Below, piece by piece: positions 14,711-23,170 of a DNA stretch of 37,057 nucleotides. The translations under genes and the position numbers were made by a program. The stretch lies in the NCBI GenBank assembly GCA_900770225.1, contig CAAGJU010000275.1, forward strand, positions 1 through 37,057, in the 5' to 3' direction. The first letter of the stretch is position 1. Every line of letters starts with the position of its first letter. Below the pieces are notes generated by a model. That model made no database searches. It was not told the DNA's origin and was given only the letters and a program-made list of their open reading frames with translations. This DNA is from Lachnospiraceae bacterium (GTDB lineage Bacteria > Bacillota > Clostridia > Lachnospirales > Lachnospiraceae).

Positions 14711-16249
14711 CTATTTGTTTGCTGGAAACACGATAGCGCTTCTAAGGCGATCATTGCGCGCATGAAGCTCATTCAGCTCTTCTGACGCATCACGCAGATA
14801 GTCGGCGTCAAGCCACCGATGCCCCGGCGTATCGCCAATCCAAGCGCTGAGCGCCGGATAGCGTGCGCATTCGGTATACGCATGCGCAAGGCTTTTGACG
14901 AACGCCTTTTCTAGCGCTTCGCCAGAGAGATCAAACACGGACATCTCGCCCGTGTCTTTAGCGACAATAGCCTTCATGATGTTTGCGCTCGGACGCCAAT
15001 GCTCATACAAAGCCGCTTCGCTTGGCATGAGAAGTTCGGTCTCTGCACGTGCGGCGAGATTCTTGTTGTACGCATCAAGCAGAATTGGTCCTTCACGCAT
15101 CCAAGCATCATTCGCGTCCTGAAGCATCGCACGGAGAATAGCTTCTTTCGCATCGATCGGAATTTCGAACGGCGTGCCGCTGGCATACGTATGCGCGTGC
15201 AGAAACGCGTCCGCTGACGTGACATCAACACCAAGTTCGGCTGCGATACGACCAATTGCCGCCATATCCAGAAGCCCGAATGCTCTTGATGGCCGATTAC
15301 GATCATCGGCAATCTGCTTCAACTCGGCTGACGTATTCAGCTTCTTTGCGATCGCTTCATAGCTGAAGTCGGTGCCTCCGTACAGATATGCAAAATTCTG
15401 AAGATCGGCATAATCACTACTGAAATTCGCCCGATCGCCAATGCAAATCTTCAGAATGTGCCAGTACAGAAGTGCGTTCTGCACAGTCTCGGCCGACGGC
15501 AACACTTCATCCAGACTGAAAGTCGGAACATATTCGACGGTATCTAACTGAAGCTCATGCTTATCAAACTCGTCATGCGTTGACGAATTGAGCGCCGACT
15601 GCAGATCGCTCCGCAGCCGTTCCGCTGTGCTGTCGATATCCGAAAGAGCCAGCAGACGCTGAAACTGCAGCCGCTGATAGCGGCCAACGTTTGACAGCCG
15701 CATATCGCCAAACATCCGCTCAGCCCAATGCGGATTCCGCATCATCTTCTCATACAGAAGACGCGTTTCATGCTTGTCACGAGTGAACGCACTTCCATAG
15801 TTATCAATAAGCGGATCCTCGCCATAAGAGGCGGCGGAAATCCGACCCCACAGCATCCGGCAGACCGTCTTGTTAATACGGCCCGCTTTCAGAAACGTCT
15901 TGGACTCCGCAACCTCATCACACGCATGACGGATCAACTCAAACTCGTAGTCGTCCATCCTATGCTTGCGTATCCACCACTGAGCAGAAGCTGCGGTTGC
16001 ATGGTCAGCATCGTTCGCACCAACGAAACGGCACCAGTCTTTCGCAACGTTATCATCCGCAAACTCAATCGATGCCATAATCTCATCGAAAACCGCAGAC
16101 GAAAGTGAAACTGTTCGCAGTCGCGAATTCAGTGATCTAATCGTGCCTGAATCCGGATCGATGAACATATCAGCGATCGATTTCTTGCTAATATTTGCGA
16201 AAAGATCGCGAGAATCAAAGTTTGTGGCCGTTACAAGTGTTTTGTTCAT
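14711..16249 (-). CDS. Hypothetical 512-aa protein
   Basis: Begins MNKTLVTATNFDSRDLFANI; the start was chosen because AAGGAGG lies upstream of the ATG at 16249. It is a large, soluble, mostly helical protein, Asp/Ala/Leu-rich, with no P-loop, zinc motif, signal peptide or membrane helix that I can see. It lies downstream of nrdD and the 86-aa gene and upstream of the GCGC-dense region, and ends at a strong terminator. Position and size suggest a core element protein, perhaps for replication or partition, but I recognise no family. Confidence 0.75.
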   Translation of the reverse strand: MNKTLVTATNFDSRDLFANISKKSIADMFIDPDSGTIRSLNSRLRTVSLSSAVFDEIMASIEFADDNVAKDWCRFVGANDADHATAASAQWWIRKHRMDDYEFELIRHACDEVAESKTFLKAGRINKTVCRMLWGRISAASYGEDPLIDNYGSAFTRDKHETRLLYEKMMRNPHWAERMFGDMRLSNVGRYQRLQFQRLLALSDIDSTAERLRSDLQSALNSSTHDEFDKHELQLDTVEYVPTFSLDEVLPSAETVQNALLYWHILKICIGDRANFSSDYADLQNFAYLYGGTDFSYEAIAKKLNTSAELKQIADDRNRPSRAFGLLDMAAIGRIAAELGVDVTSADAFLHAHTYASGTPFEIPIDAKEAILRAMLQDANDAWMREGPILLDAYNKNLAARAETELLMPSEAALYEHWRPSANIMKAIVAKDTGEMSVFDLSGEALEKAFVKSLAHAYTECARYPALSAWIGDTPGHRWLDADYLRDASEELNELHARNDRLRSAIVFPANK

Positions 16250-16268
16250 ATCCCGCTTTCCTCCTTTT

Positions 16269-16529
16269 TTACTTCCAAAGTTTTTGGATCTGTACGCAAG
16301 CAATAAAATCGCCTTCACTCGTCATGCGTACAGCAAACAAATTCGCATCGTCCTCTTCGACACAGTAGTCACTGTCGCCCCCAGCGTCTTCGAGATATTC
16401 GTCTCGGATGCTGTGAAATACATCCTGTGCTCCCTTATACGACAGGCAAGGCGTCAGTGTTACATTGGTGTCGAGATCGTTGCTCTCAACAACCACATAG
16501 ATCGAATTGACGTTAACGTCGTGTTTCAT
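16269..16529 (-). CDS. Hypothetical 86-aa protein
   Basis: MKHDVNVNSIYVVVESNDLD, with an excellent ribosome binding site (AAGGAGG). Small acidic alpha/beta protein with an acidic stretch in the second half (EDAGGDSDYCVEEDDANLF). It lies between the nrdD hairpin and the 512-aa gene with 19 bases to the latter. No family recognised. Confidence 0.7.
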   Translation of the reverse strand: MKHDVNVNSIYVVVESNDLDTNVTLTPCLSYKGAQDVFHSIRDEYLEDAGGDSDYCVEEDDANLFAVRMTSEGDFIACVQIQKLWK

Positions 16530-16557
16530 AATTTTTCCTCCTTTTTAATGAACAAAG

Positions 16558-16585
16558 AAAGGACGAACATTTCTGCCCGTCCTTT
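16558..16585 (-). terminator. Terminator-like hairpin behind nrdD
   Basis: AAAGGACG and CGTCCTTT pair around 12 bases, followed on the minus strand by CTTTGTT. The U-tract is weak, so partial read-through into the 86-aa gene is likely; no separate promoter is obvious for that gene. Confidence 0.6.
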
Positions 16586-16610
16586 GTAAATTAGTCAGTA
16601 CACGAATGGC

Positions 16611-19055
16611 TCAGTTCTTCTGAATCCATCCGATAATAGATGATGCGCCCGTATAGCAGTCAGCATCCTTTCCATCGTGGATCACCACCATTGTCGGAAC
16701 CGACATGATGCCAAACTTCTGTGCCAGCTCAGGCTTGTCCTCAGCATCAATCAGATGATAAGCGATACCGGGCTTAGTGCTCAGCAGCGACTTTACCATC
16801 TTGCAGTTCGGGCAAGTCTTCGTTGTAAAGAGATAGTTGCCATCATCCAGAACGTCCTCGCTGTGGTCATCAGTCTTGCCAGGTGCTGTGACCTTGTCAT
16901 TTTCAATAGAAACAGACATGGTCGGCTCAGCAAATGCCGCAGTGTGATGCACGCCTTCGACATCATAAGTCTTGCGCTCACGGAACTCTTCAGCTTTACC
17001 GATATTCCAGTTCTTCACCGGGCGATAGTATCCGGTAATACGGGAATAAACCTCGGTCTCTGCACCGCACTTCGGGCACTTCCACTCTTCCCCGGCAATA
17101 TACCCGCAATTCGGGCATACAGAATATGTCGGGGACAGTGTGAAGTACGGCAACTTGTAGTTCTGCGCAATCTTACGCACAAGCAGAGCCGCCGCCCTCC
17201 AGTCGGACAGACGCTCCCCAAGGAATGCATGGAACACCGTTCCGGATGTGTATTTGATCTGCATCGGATCTTCAATATCCAACGCGTCAAACACATTATC
17301 CGTTGCATTGACAGGAAGATGCGTACTATTCGTATAATACGGCGAATCTTCTGTTCCTGCCGTGATGATGTTAGGATACAGTTTCTTGTCATGATATGCC
17401 AGACGATAAGCGGTTGCCTCTGCCGGAGTTGCCTCCAGGTTGAACAGGCATCCGTACTTTTCCTGATAATCCGACAGCTTGTTGCGCATGAAGTCAAGCA
17501 CCTCTTCTGCAAAGACGTCTGCGTCCGGATCCGTAAGATCCTTCTTCAGCCACTTGGCATTCAGGCACGCTTCATTCATGCCGACAAGACCGATTGTGCT
17601 GAAGTGATTCTTGAATCCCTGTGCGAGATAACGCTTCGTATAGGGATACAGCCCACGATTCAGCAGCTTCGTCACCACCGTGCGCTTCACATCAAGCGAC
17701 TCCGCCGCAATATCCATAACATGCACGAGGCGGTTATAGAAATCCTGCTTATCAGACGCAAGATATGCGATGCGCGGCAGATTGACGGTGACAACACCGA
17801 TAGAACCGGTGTTTTCGCCAGCCCCGAAGTTGCCGCCATTCTGACGGCGCAGCTCACGGAGATCCAGTCTCAGTCGGCAGCACATCGAACGTACATCGCT
17901 CGGCTTCATGTCCGAATTGATGTAGTTGGAGAAATACGGTGTTCCGTACTTCGCCGCCATCTCAAACAGAAGACGGTTATTCTCAGAATCGCTCCAATCA
18001 AAATCTTTTGTGATGGAGTACGTGGGAATTGGATATGCAAAGCCACGGCCGTCCGGATCGCCTGCAAGCATGATCTCAAGGAATGCTTTATTCACCATAT
18101 CCATTTCTTTCTGGCAATCGCCATACGTGAAATCGACCTGGTGTCCTGCATACCAGGCAGGGACATTCTTGAGATCTTCCGGAACCGTCCAGTCCAGCGT
18201 GATGTTCGAGAAAGGAGCCTGTGTGCCCCACCGACTCGGAACATTAACGCCAAACACAAACGACTGCACCGCCTGCTTTACCTGATCGTAAGACAGATTT
18301 TCGATCTTCACATACGGCGCCAGGTAGGTGTCAAAGCTCGAGAACGCCTGGGCGCCAGCCCACTCATTCTGCAGAATACCCAAGAAGTTCACCATCTGGT
18401 TGCAAAGCGTCATAAGGTGCTTTGCAGGTGCAGAAGAGATCTTCCCCGGAACTCCACTGATGCCGTACTTGATGACATCGAGCAGGTTCCATCCAGCGCA
18501 ATAGCCAGACAGATATCCAAGATCATGAATATGAATTGCACCAGAACGGTACATATCACTGATCTCCGGATCGACGGCGTCGTAAGTGCGCAGCCAGTAT
18601 TCCTTAGTAACTGATTCGGAGTTATTCAGAATCAGTCCGCCAAGTGAATAACTGACACTCGCATTATTCTTGACGTGCCAGTCCTGCTTCACGTTCTCAT
18701 CTTCGCCCGTGAACATCTCCGTGATATCGTCACCGAGATAACCGTTCATGAGCTTAGCATTCATATCACGAGCAAGCGTGCGCTTTTCGCGATACCTGAT
18801 AAATGCTCTTGCTGCGTTCATCAGTCCGTGCTTAGCGAGTGCGTTTTCGCACTCATTCTGAATATCCTCGACATGATACACACCATCGGTATATTTTCCA
18901 CGCAGACTGACATGCACATCTTCAGCGATAGCATGCGCAGACGAAGCAAACGCTTTATCATCACTAGCAGCGATCGCCTTGCTGAGAGCGGTTTCGATCT
19001 TGCTCAGATCGAAATCTACCTTTTTTACACCGTTTCTTTTGATTACTGTTTCCAT
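16611..19055 (-). CDS. nrdD: Anaerobic ribonucleotide reductase with fused redoxin
   Basis: 814 aa. Residues 1-95 are an ATP-cone (allosteric) domain. The core has the NrdD hallmarks MCCRLRLD (around 391), FGAGENTGSIGVVTVNLPR (410-428) and NLEATPAEATAYRLA (539-553). The zinc site is CPNC...CPKC (647-663) and the glycyl-radical loop is RITGYYRP with G675. After a linker, residues 740-814 form a thioredoxin/glutaredoxin-like domain with CPNC (748-751) and a cis-proline in SVPT. Class III enzymes make dNTPs without oxygen and need the activase NrdG, which is not in this window. The fused redoxin suggests that thiols rather than formate reduce the enzyme (inference). It is 26 bases behind dnaN with ribosome binding site AAGGAGG, so the two form an operon. 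Confidence 0.93.
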   Translation of the reverse strand: METVIKRNGVKKVDFDLSKIETALSKAIAASDDKAFASSAHAIAEDVHVSLRGKYTDGVYHVEDIQNECENALAKHGLMNAARAFIRYREKRTLARDMNAKLMNGYLGDDITEMFTGEDENVKQDWHVKNNASVSYSLGGLILNNSESVTKEYWLRTYDAVDPEISDMYRSGAIHIHDLGYLSGYCAGWNLLDVIKYGISGVPGKISSAPAKHLMTLCNQMVNFLGILQNEWAGAQAFSSFDTYLAPYVKIENLSYDQVKQAVQSFVFGVNVPSRWGTQAPFSNITLDWTVPEDLKNVPAWYAGHQVDFTYGDCQKEMDMVNKAFLEIMLAGDPDGRGFAYPIPTYSITKDFDWSDSENNRLLFEMAAKYGTPYFSNYINSDMKPSDVRSMCCRLRLDLRELRRQNGGNFGAGENTGSIGVVTVNLPRIAYLASDKQDFYNRLVHVMDIAAESLDVKRTVVTKLLNRGLYPYTKRYLAQGFKNHFSTIGLVGMNEACLNAKWLKKDLTDPDADVFAEEVLDFMRNKLSDYQEKYGCLFNLEATPAEATAYRLAYHDKKLYPNIITAGTEDSPYYTNSTHLPVNATDNVFDALDIEDPMQIKYTSGTVFHAFLGERLSDWRAAALLVRKIAQNYKLPYFTLSPTYSVCPNCGYIAGEEWKCPKCGAETEVYSRITGYYRPVKNWNIGKAEEFRERKTYDVEGVHHTAAFAEPTMSVSIENDKVTAPGKTDDHSEDVLDDGNYLFTTKTCPNCKMVKSLLSTKPGIAYHLIDAEDKPELAQKFGIMSVPTMVVIHDGKDADCYTGASSIIGWIQKN

Positions 19056-19081
19056 TTTATTTTTCCTCCTTTTTTCTTTCC

Positions 19082-20251
19082 TTAGAATTCCCGCTGGAAA
19101 TCCTGTGTGCGCACCGGCAGCAGCAGCTGTACGTTGTCTGTGCCGTCTGTGCCTTCCACTACGATCGGCTTCAGCGCACCCTTGAAGTGCAGCGTGACAC
19201 TGTCACCGTTAAGCGCTTTGAGCGCCTGCACCAGATAGCCGCCGTTCAAGCTGATCTTCAGCGGAGCACCTTCGTAGCGCTCAACATTCAGATCCTGCTT
19301 GTACGCGCCGATCTCCAGCGAACGGCTCATCATGAGCGCGCCATCTGCGCTGAGATCGAACGACACGACCGATACGCTGTCCGTGCGAATGAACAGTGAG
19401 CGCTCCGCCGCATCCATCAGCTCCGCGCGATTGAACTGTGCTTCCGCCTCGAATTCCGTCGGAATGAGGCGCGTTACATCCGGATAAGCGCTTTCCAGCA
19501 GCGCCGACATCAGCGCCGTAGCGTTGTCGTCGAATGCGCTCAGCACCTTCCCGTCCGTGCGCAGCACCGCGCGTTCACCCTTCAGCGCAGATGTCAGCGC
19601 CGAGATCGTCGTCACCGGCACCACGCACTCCGGGAACTGCGCACCGATCGTCACACCGTCAGCTTTGCGAATCGCAAGGCGCGCCAAGCGGAAACTATCG
19701 GTTGCAGTAACATACATCGCGTCCTCGCTTTCTGCGCTCAGACAGACGCCCGTAAGAATCTCGCGCGTCGTCTTCTTTGCAGTCGCAAACGCGGTGCGCT
19801 TGAACATGTCACCGATGCGCGCAAGCGGCGCGTCAATGACGAGCGGTGTAGCATCAGGAATGCTGATTTGCGGGAACTCCGTAGGCGCGATTCCGTTGAT
19901 GCGGAACTTAGCGCCACCGCTTTCGATCGCGGTAAGATTCCCGTCGACCGTAGCGATGCGCACCGTCTCACCCGCAAGGCGCGTAACCGCATCCGTGAGA
20001 TACGCCGCGCTTATCAGGCATTCTCCTTCCTGTAGGATACGCAGGTTAGCGTCCTGATGCGCTCCGGTGTCACTAAGCGTGTGCTGAATTGACAGCGCAC
20101 CGTTTGACGCAGTGAAGCGCACTTGGTTTCCCTTAGCGCTGATAAGCACGCATCCCATATATGGGGATATCGGCTTAGCGCTTGAAGCCGCACTGACGAT
20201 GTTAAGCGCGTCAGCGACAGCTTGGGTTGAAGCAATGAATTCGATTGCCAT
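19082..20251 (-). CDS. dnaN: DNA polymerase III sliding clamp (beta subunit)
   Basis: 389 aa, normal for DnaN (365-380 plus short insertions). The three repeated clamp domains can be followed: the N-terminal TQAVADALNIVSAAS with LISAKGNQVRFTASNG, the middle GEYLITA-like GECLISAAYLTDAV, and the end with SRSLEIGAYKQDLNVERYEG, SLNGGYLVQALKAL and a C-terminal LLLPVRTQ matching the clamp's peptide-binding pocket strand. It encircles DNA and holds the polymerase. An element-encoded clamp suggests a dedicated replisome. GCGC is frequent (about 39 by hand count, against about 13 in the twice-longer nrdD). Ribosome binding site AAGGAGGG. Driven by P2 through a leader with hairpins. Confidence 0.92.
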   Translation of the reverse strand: MAIEFIASTQAVADALNIVSAASSAKPISPYMGCVLISAKGNQVRFTASNGALSIQHTLSDTGAHQDANLRILQEGECLISAAYLTDAVTRLAGETVRIATVDGNLTAIESGGAKFRINGIAPTEFPQISIPDATPLVIDAPLARIGDMFKRTAFATAKKTTREILTGVCLSAESEDAMYVTATDSFRLARLAIRKADGVTIGAQFPECVVPVTTISALTSALKGERAVLRTDGKVLSAFDDNATALMSALLESAYPDVTRLIPTEFEAEAQFNRAELMDAAERSLFIRTDSVSVVSFDLSADGALMMSRSLEIGAYKQDLNVERYEGAPLKISLNGGYLVQALKALNGDSVTLHFKGALKPIVVEGTDGTDNVQLLLPVRTQDFQREF

Positions 20252-20281
20252 AGAAATACCCTCCTTTTTTGATTTTTTGGC

Positions 20282-20341
20282 AAATAAAAACAGATATTTG
20301 AATCTGGCTGAAAGATGGAATGCTGATCAACATATCAGCAT
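20282..20341 (-). promoter_or_regulatory. dnaN leader: hairpin and attenuator-like terminator
   Basis: Between P2 and dnaN the transcript would form ATGCTGAT/ATCAGCAT (20320-20341, eight perfect pairs, six-base loop), then CAGAT/ATCTG followed by TTTTTATTTG (20282-20306). The second resembles a weak intrinsic terminator and matches the CAGATG/CATCTG-TTTTTTATTTG element of the P3 leader. It suggests attenuation of clamp expression. Confidence 0.5.
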
Positions 20342-20388
20342 CGCTGGCGACGATTGGATTGCGCCATGCTCCAGCCTGAAGAAACAAA

Positions 20389-20429
20389 TATCTGATATCT
20401 ATATTATAGCCAAAACTTTGCGGTTCGCA
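20389..20429 (-). promoter_or_regulatory. Promoter P2 of dnaN-nrdD
   Basis: Minus strand: TATGCG and TGCGAACCGCA (20419-20429), ten bases, TATAAT (20403-20408), and TATC-A-GATA (20389-20397) around the start site. The element order and every spacing are identical to P1 and P3. Confidence 0.75.
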
Positions 20430-20459
20430 TACCTGAACGCACGACATTATACATCGCAA

Positions 20460-22988
20460 TTACTTCCATTGCGCATAGAGGTCAAGATTGCTGTCTGGCA
20501 GCGCATCACCCGGTTGATAGGATGTGCCTGAGCCATCCGGCGCGGTGTTCCAGCCCTTGAATGACTTTTTAGTTGAATATTGAGCGTATAGTGTCATTGA
20601 ACCGCCATCTGTTGTGCAAGGAATAGGATCCCCGATTGCATAAGAGGCGCCTGTTCCGTCTGCCTTTGTATTCCAGCCAACAAGCGTTTTCCCGCTCGGC
20701 GCAATCAATGTTCCCCTATCGTTTGTCTGCGTAATGCCATCAAATGATGCGCTTTCGCCAGTGCTGGCCCACCATCTATGATCAATACTAATAGCAGTAG
20801 ATGGCATAGTGTCTTTGAAAAATGGCGATGTTGATACCGTATATGCAGTCACTGATTGCGTTTTACCAAACATTGGCGGAAAGGTGATTTCTCCGCCATT
20901 TGAATCAAATGTCACAGTTGTTATTTTTTCCCATTGTGCATATAAGTTAACTTTACTGCCAGCACTTTGCTTTGGATATCTATGCGTTCCGTAAGATGCG
21001 GATGCATTAACATAACGAGTTCCACTCCCGTTTTTGTTTACACTAAATCCGGTAAAAAGCCAGCCTCCATTTTTCCACAATATGAAACAGTCTGAATCAT
21101 CGTCAAACCCCATGTCATCTGACGTGCCCTTAATAATCCCGGCCGAATATTTTGGATTGAAGTTAAAGCTGTAAACTTGATCCTTCATCTTTTTGGTTGG
21201 CGCTTTTGTGCGACCGAACATACCATCATCTGTAAGGTTATAGTAAAGCGCTCCGCTTCCAGGCAAAAAGTTGATTGTATACCCGTCAACATATTGCGCA
21301 TACAACGTTACGCTTTGCGGTGCATTTCCATTGATAGTGATTTTCGCGTCAGGCTCATATGAAACCCCTGAGCCGTCTGATTTAGTGTTCCAATGATCAA
21401 ACGCCTTATTGTTCGGACCAACAAAATGCATATCCGTATATGGACCGTTATGTGCCGTCAAATCCGCTGTATCTGCATACAAAGCATTCGTTGTACGTTG
21501 ATCTACATGTAAATCCGATCCACGACGTGTCAAAGTGTGGTGCGGCTGAGGGGGATCACCAAAGTTGTCCGCTACGTGAATGTTTGTTTTTCCTCCATTT
21601 ACATCATAAATAATTTCATAGCATGGCTCCCATTGCGCATACAGGGTTAAAGTTGTATTGGATGCATTGCTCTCTACGATGGCTTTCTGTCCTTTAACAA
21701 ATGTATAGCCTGATCCGTCTAGCGTAGTGTTAAAACTTTTTACATAATAACCCGGCTTCCGAAATACCACAGTACTAATGGTTGTCAGTTGCGCATTAAC
21801 ATCATCGATGTAAATTGATGCGCTTTGAGAATCTGTATAATGGTCAGAAGTGCTCTTGTTACCAGATTCATATATTTCACCACCATTTGCATAGTAAATA
21901 ACGGAAGTGGCGTCTTTCCCAGACGAAAGAACTTTTTTCCATCTTGCATACATGGTCGTTGCTGATGTTGGGTTAAACGTCTCTGATACACATCCGGTCC
22001 CAGCTGTATATCCAGGCATGTCTTTTAATACTGTACCACCCCCGGTTTTAGACGAATACCAGCCATCAAACGTATATGATGTGTATGTCGGGGCGCTTGG
22101 CACACTTCCATTAGTTATTACTTTGCTAGTGGTGCCATCAGAAAACGTGCCACCGTTAGCGTCCCAGGTGACAGCAACGGCTGCATCCACCGGAATTGAA
22201 AATACGGTTGCACAGACGGCAACTGCGAGTATCACTGTAATAATCGGTTTGGAATGGCGTTTTACTTCCGTAGCACTCATTCGATAATTCTGAATAAGGC
22301 CGCCAACGGCGATCGCCACAATGGCCCATAGATGAGCAACATGAAATTCAAGCGGCCCAATTGTTGCAACATTCGTCCCGACACGGAAAAATTCGCATAG
22401 AAACCTGAACACGCCATAATCGATCATGTAGTGCGGCATCAGATTTATGTTTTCGCCGGCATTTATTTGTTTCAGATATGCTTGAAATATAAGCACTTGA
22501 AAAAGCAACTCTGCTTCTCTAACTGGATACCTGATATTTTTGTATATTGGTAACCCAATACAGCATCCTGCGATGAAGCAATTTATCCGAAGAATAAATA
22601 GCGAAGCAATCGTGCATAGTGTAAATGTATTGACGGCTTTTTGACCATTCAGTTTGAATATCCATATCAATGGCATATACCCGATTATCGGCAAAAAGAG
22701 AATTGCACCAAATAATGAAAATCCGCCCCACGCACCATTTTCCACAAAATACATTAACTGTGTTGAAAATACGCCTGCAAGTGTAAATAGCACACTAACG
22801 AATATATTTCTAAAATGAAATACCCCGTTGTCATATTCGTTTGAGATTATGACCATGCTCGCACAAGTAGCCAAAATCAGTAAACCAATACGAACTCGAT
22901 GCAATAATATTGTCAGTATTGCTACGCTGATCATTACGACATACGTCAGAATAAAATATGTGTTCTTTGATATTCGTTTCGGTCTCAT
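20460..22988 (-). CDS. Lgt-like membrane domain fused to six Listeria-Bacteroides repeats
   Basis: 842 aa from MRPKRISKNT (ATG at 22988 behind GGGAGAG). Residues 1-240 are a polytopic membrane domain resembling prolipoprotein diacylglyceryl transferase: RINCFIAGCCIG (134-145) aligns with the R-x-G-N-F-x-N-G-E region in its GCC-x-G variant, and YGVFRFLCEFFR (191-202) with the YGVFR..EFFR motif. A further TM or internal signal (248-266, ending PVDAA) leads to about 570 residues of repeats of the flg_new/InlB B type, six copies, each ending YA(Q/R)(W/Y) (the last truncated). The repeats are probably extracellular. There is no LPXTG, so the N-terminal domain anchors it. Enzymatic activity is uncertain because the key Lgt motifs are only partly kept. 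It has its own transcription unit. Confidence 0.8.
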   Translation of the reverse strand: MRPKRISKNTYFILTYVVMISVAILTILLHRVRIGLLILATCASMVIISNEYDNGVFHFRNIFVSVLFTLAGVFSTQLMYFVENGAWGGFSLFGAILFLPIIGYMPLIWIFKLNGQKAVNTFTLCTIASLFILRINCFIAGCCIGLPIYKNIRYPVREAELLFQVLIFQAYLKQINAGENINLMPHYMIDYGVFRFLCEFFRVGTNVATIGPLEFHVAHLWAIVAIAVGGLIQNYRMSATEVKRHSKPIITVILAVAVCATVFSIPVDAAVAVTWDANGGTFSDGTTSKVITNGSVPSAPTYTSYTFDGWYSSKTGGGTVLKDMPGYTAGTGCVSETFNPTSATTMYARWKKVLSSGKDATSVIYYANGGEIYESGNKSTSDHYTDSQSASIYIDDVNAQLTTISTVVFRKPGYYVKSFNTTLDGSGYTFVKGQKAIVESNASNTTLTLYAQWEPCYEIIYDVNGGKTNIHVADNFGDPPQPHHTLTRRGSDLHVDQRTTNALYADTADLTAHNGPYTDMHFVGPNNKAFDHWNTKSDGSGVSYEPDAKITINGNAPQSVTLYAQYVDGYTINFLPGSGALYYNLTDDGMFGRTKAPTKKMKDQVYSFNFNPKYSAGIIKGTSDDMGFDDDSDCFILWKNGGWLFTGFSVNKNGSGTRYVNASASYGTHRYPKQSAGSKVNLYAQWEKITTVTFDSNGGEITFPPMFGKTQSVTAYTVSTSPFFKDTMPSTAISIDHRWWASTGESASFDGITQTNDRGTLIAPSGKTLVGWNTKADGTGASYAIGDPIPCTTDGGSMTLYAQYSTKKSFKGWNTAPDGSGTSYQPGDALPDSNLDLYAQWK

Positions 22989-23131
22989 TAGTCTCTCCCT
23001 AGAGTCCTCCAATACCTACTTGAAGTATACGAATCGCGTATTTACCTTGATGCCCAGCGGCTTTGATTTCCGCAGTCCAGTTAGTACATGCATGCCAGGA
23101 TTTAACGATATGCGCATACGGACGCGCAAAC

Positions 23132-23160
23132 AAAAAGTCGGGGCGAATTTCGTCCCGACT
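23132..23160 (-). terminator. Terminator of the surface operon
   Basis: On the minus strand AGTCGGGACG and CGCCCCGACT (with a G-U pair) enclose five bases and run into TTTTT. It lies 11 bases behind the 239-aa gene. Confidence 0.9.
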
Positions 23161-23170
23161 ATAGATAGTG

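Noticed and set aside
16677..18614. 645-codon open frame on the plus strand
   Set aside because: It is antisense to nrdD over its full length, has no ribosome binding site, and its Arg/His/Cys-rich translation is typical of a shadow frame.
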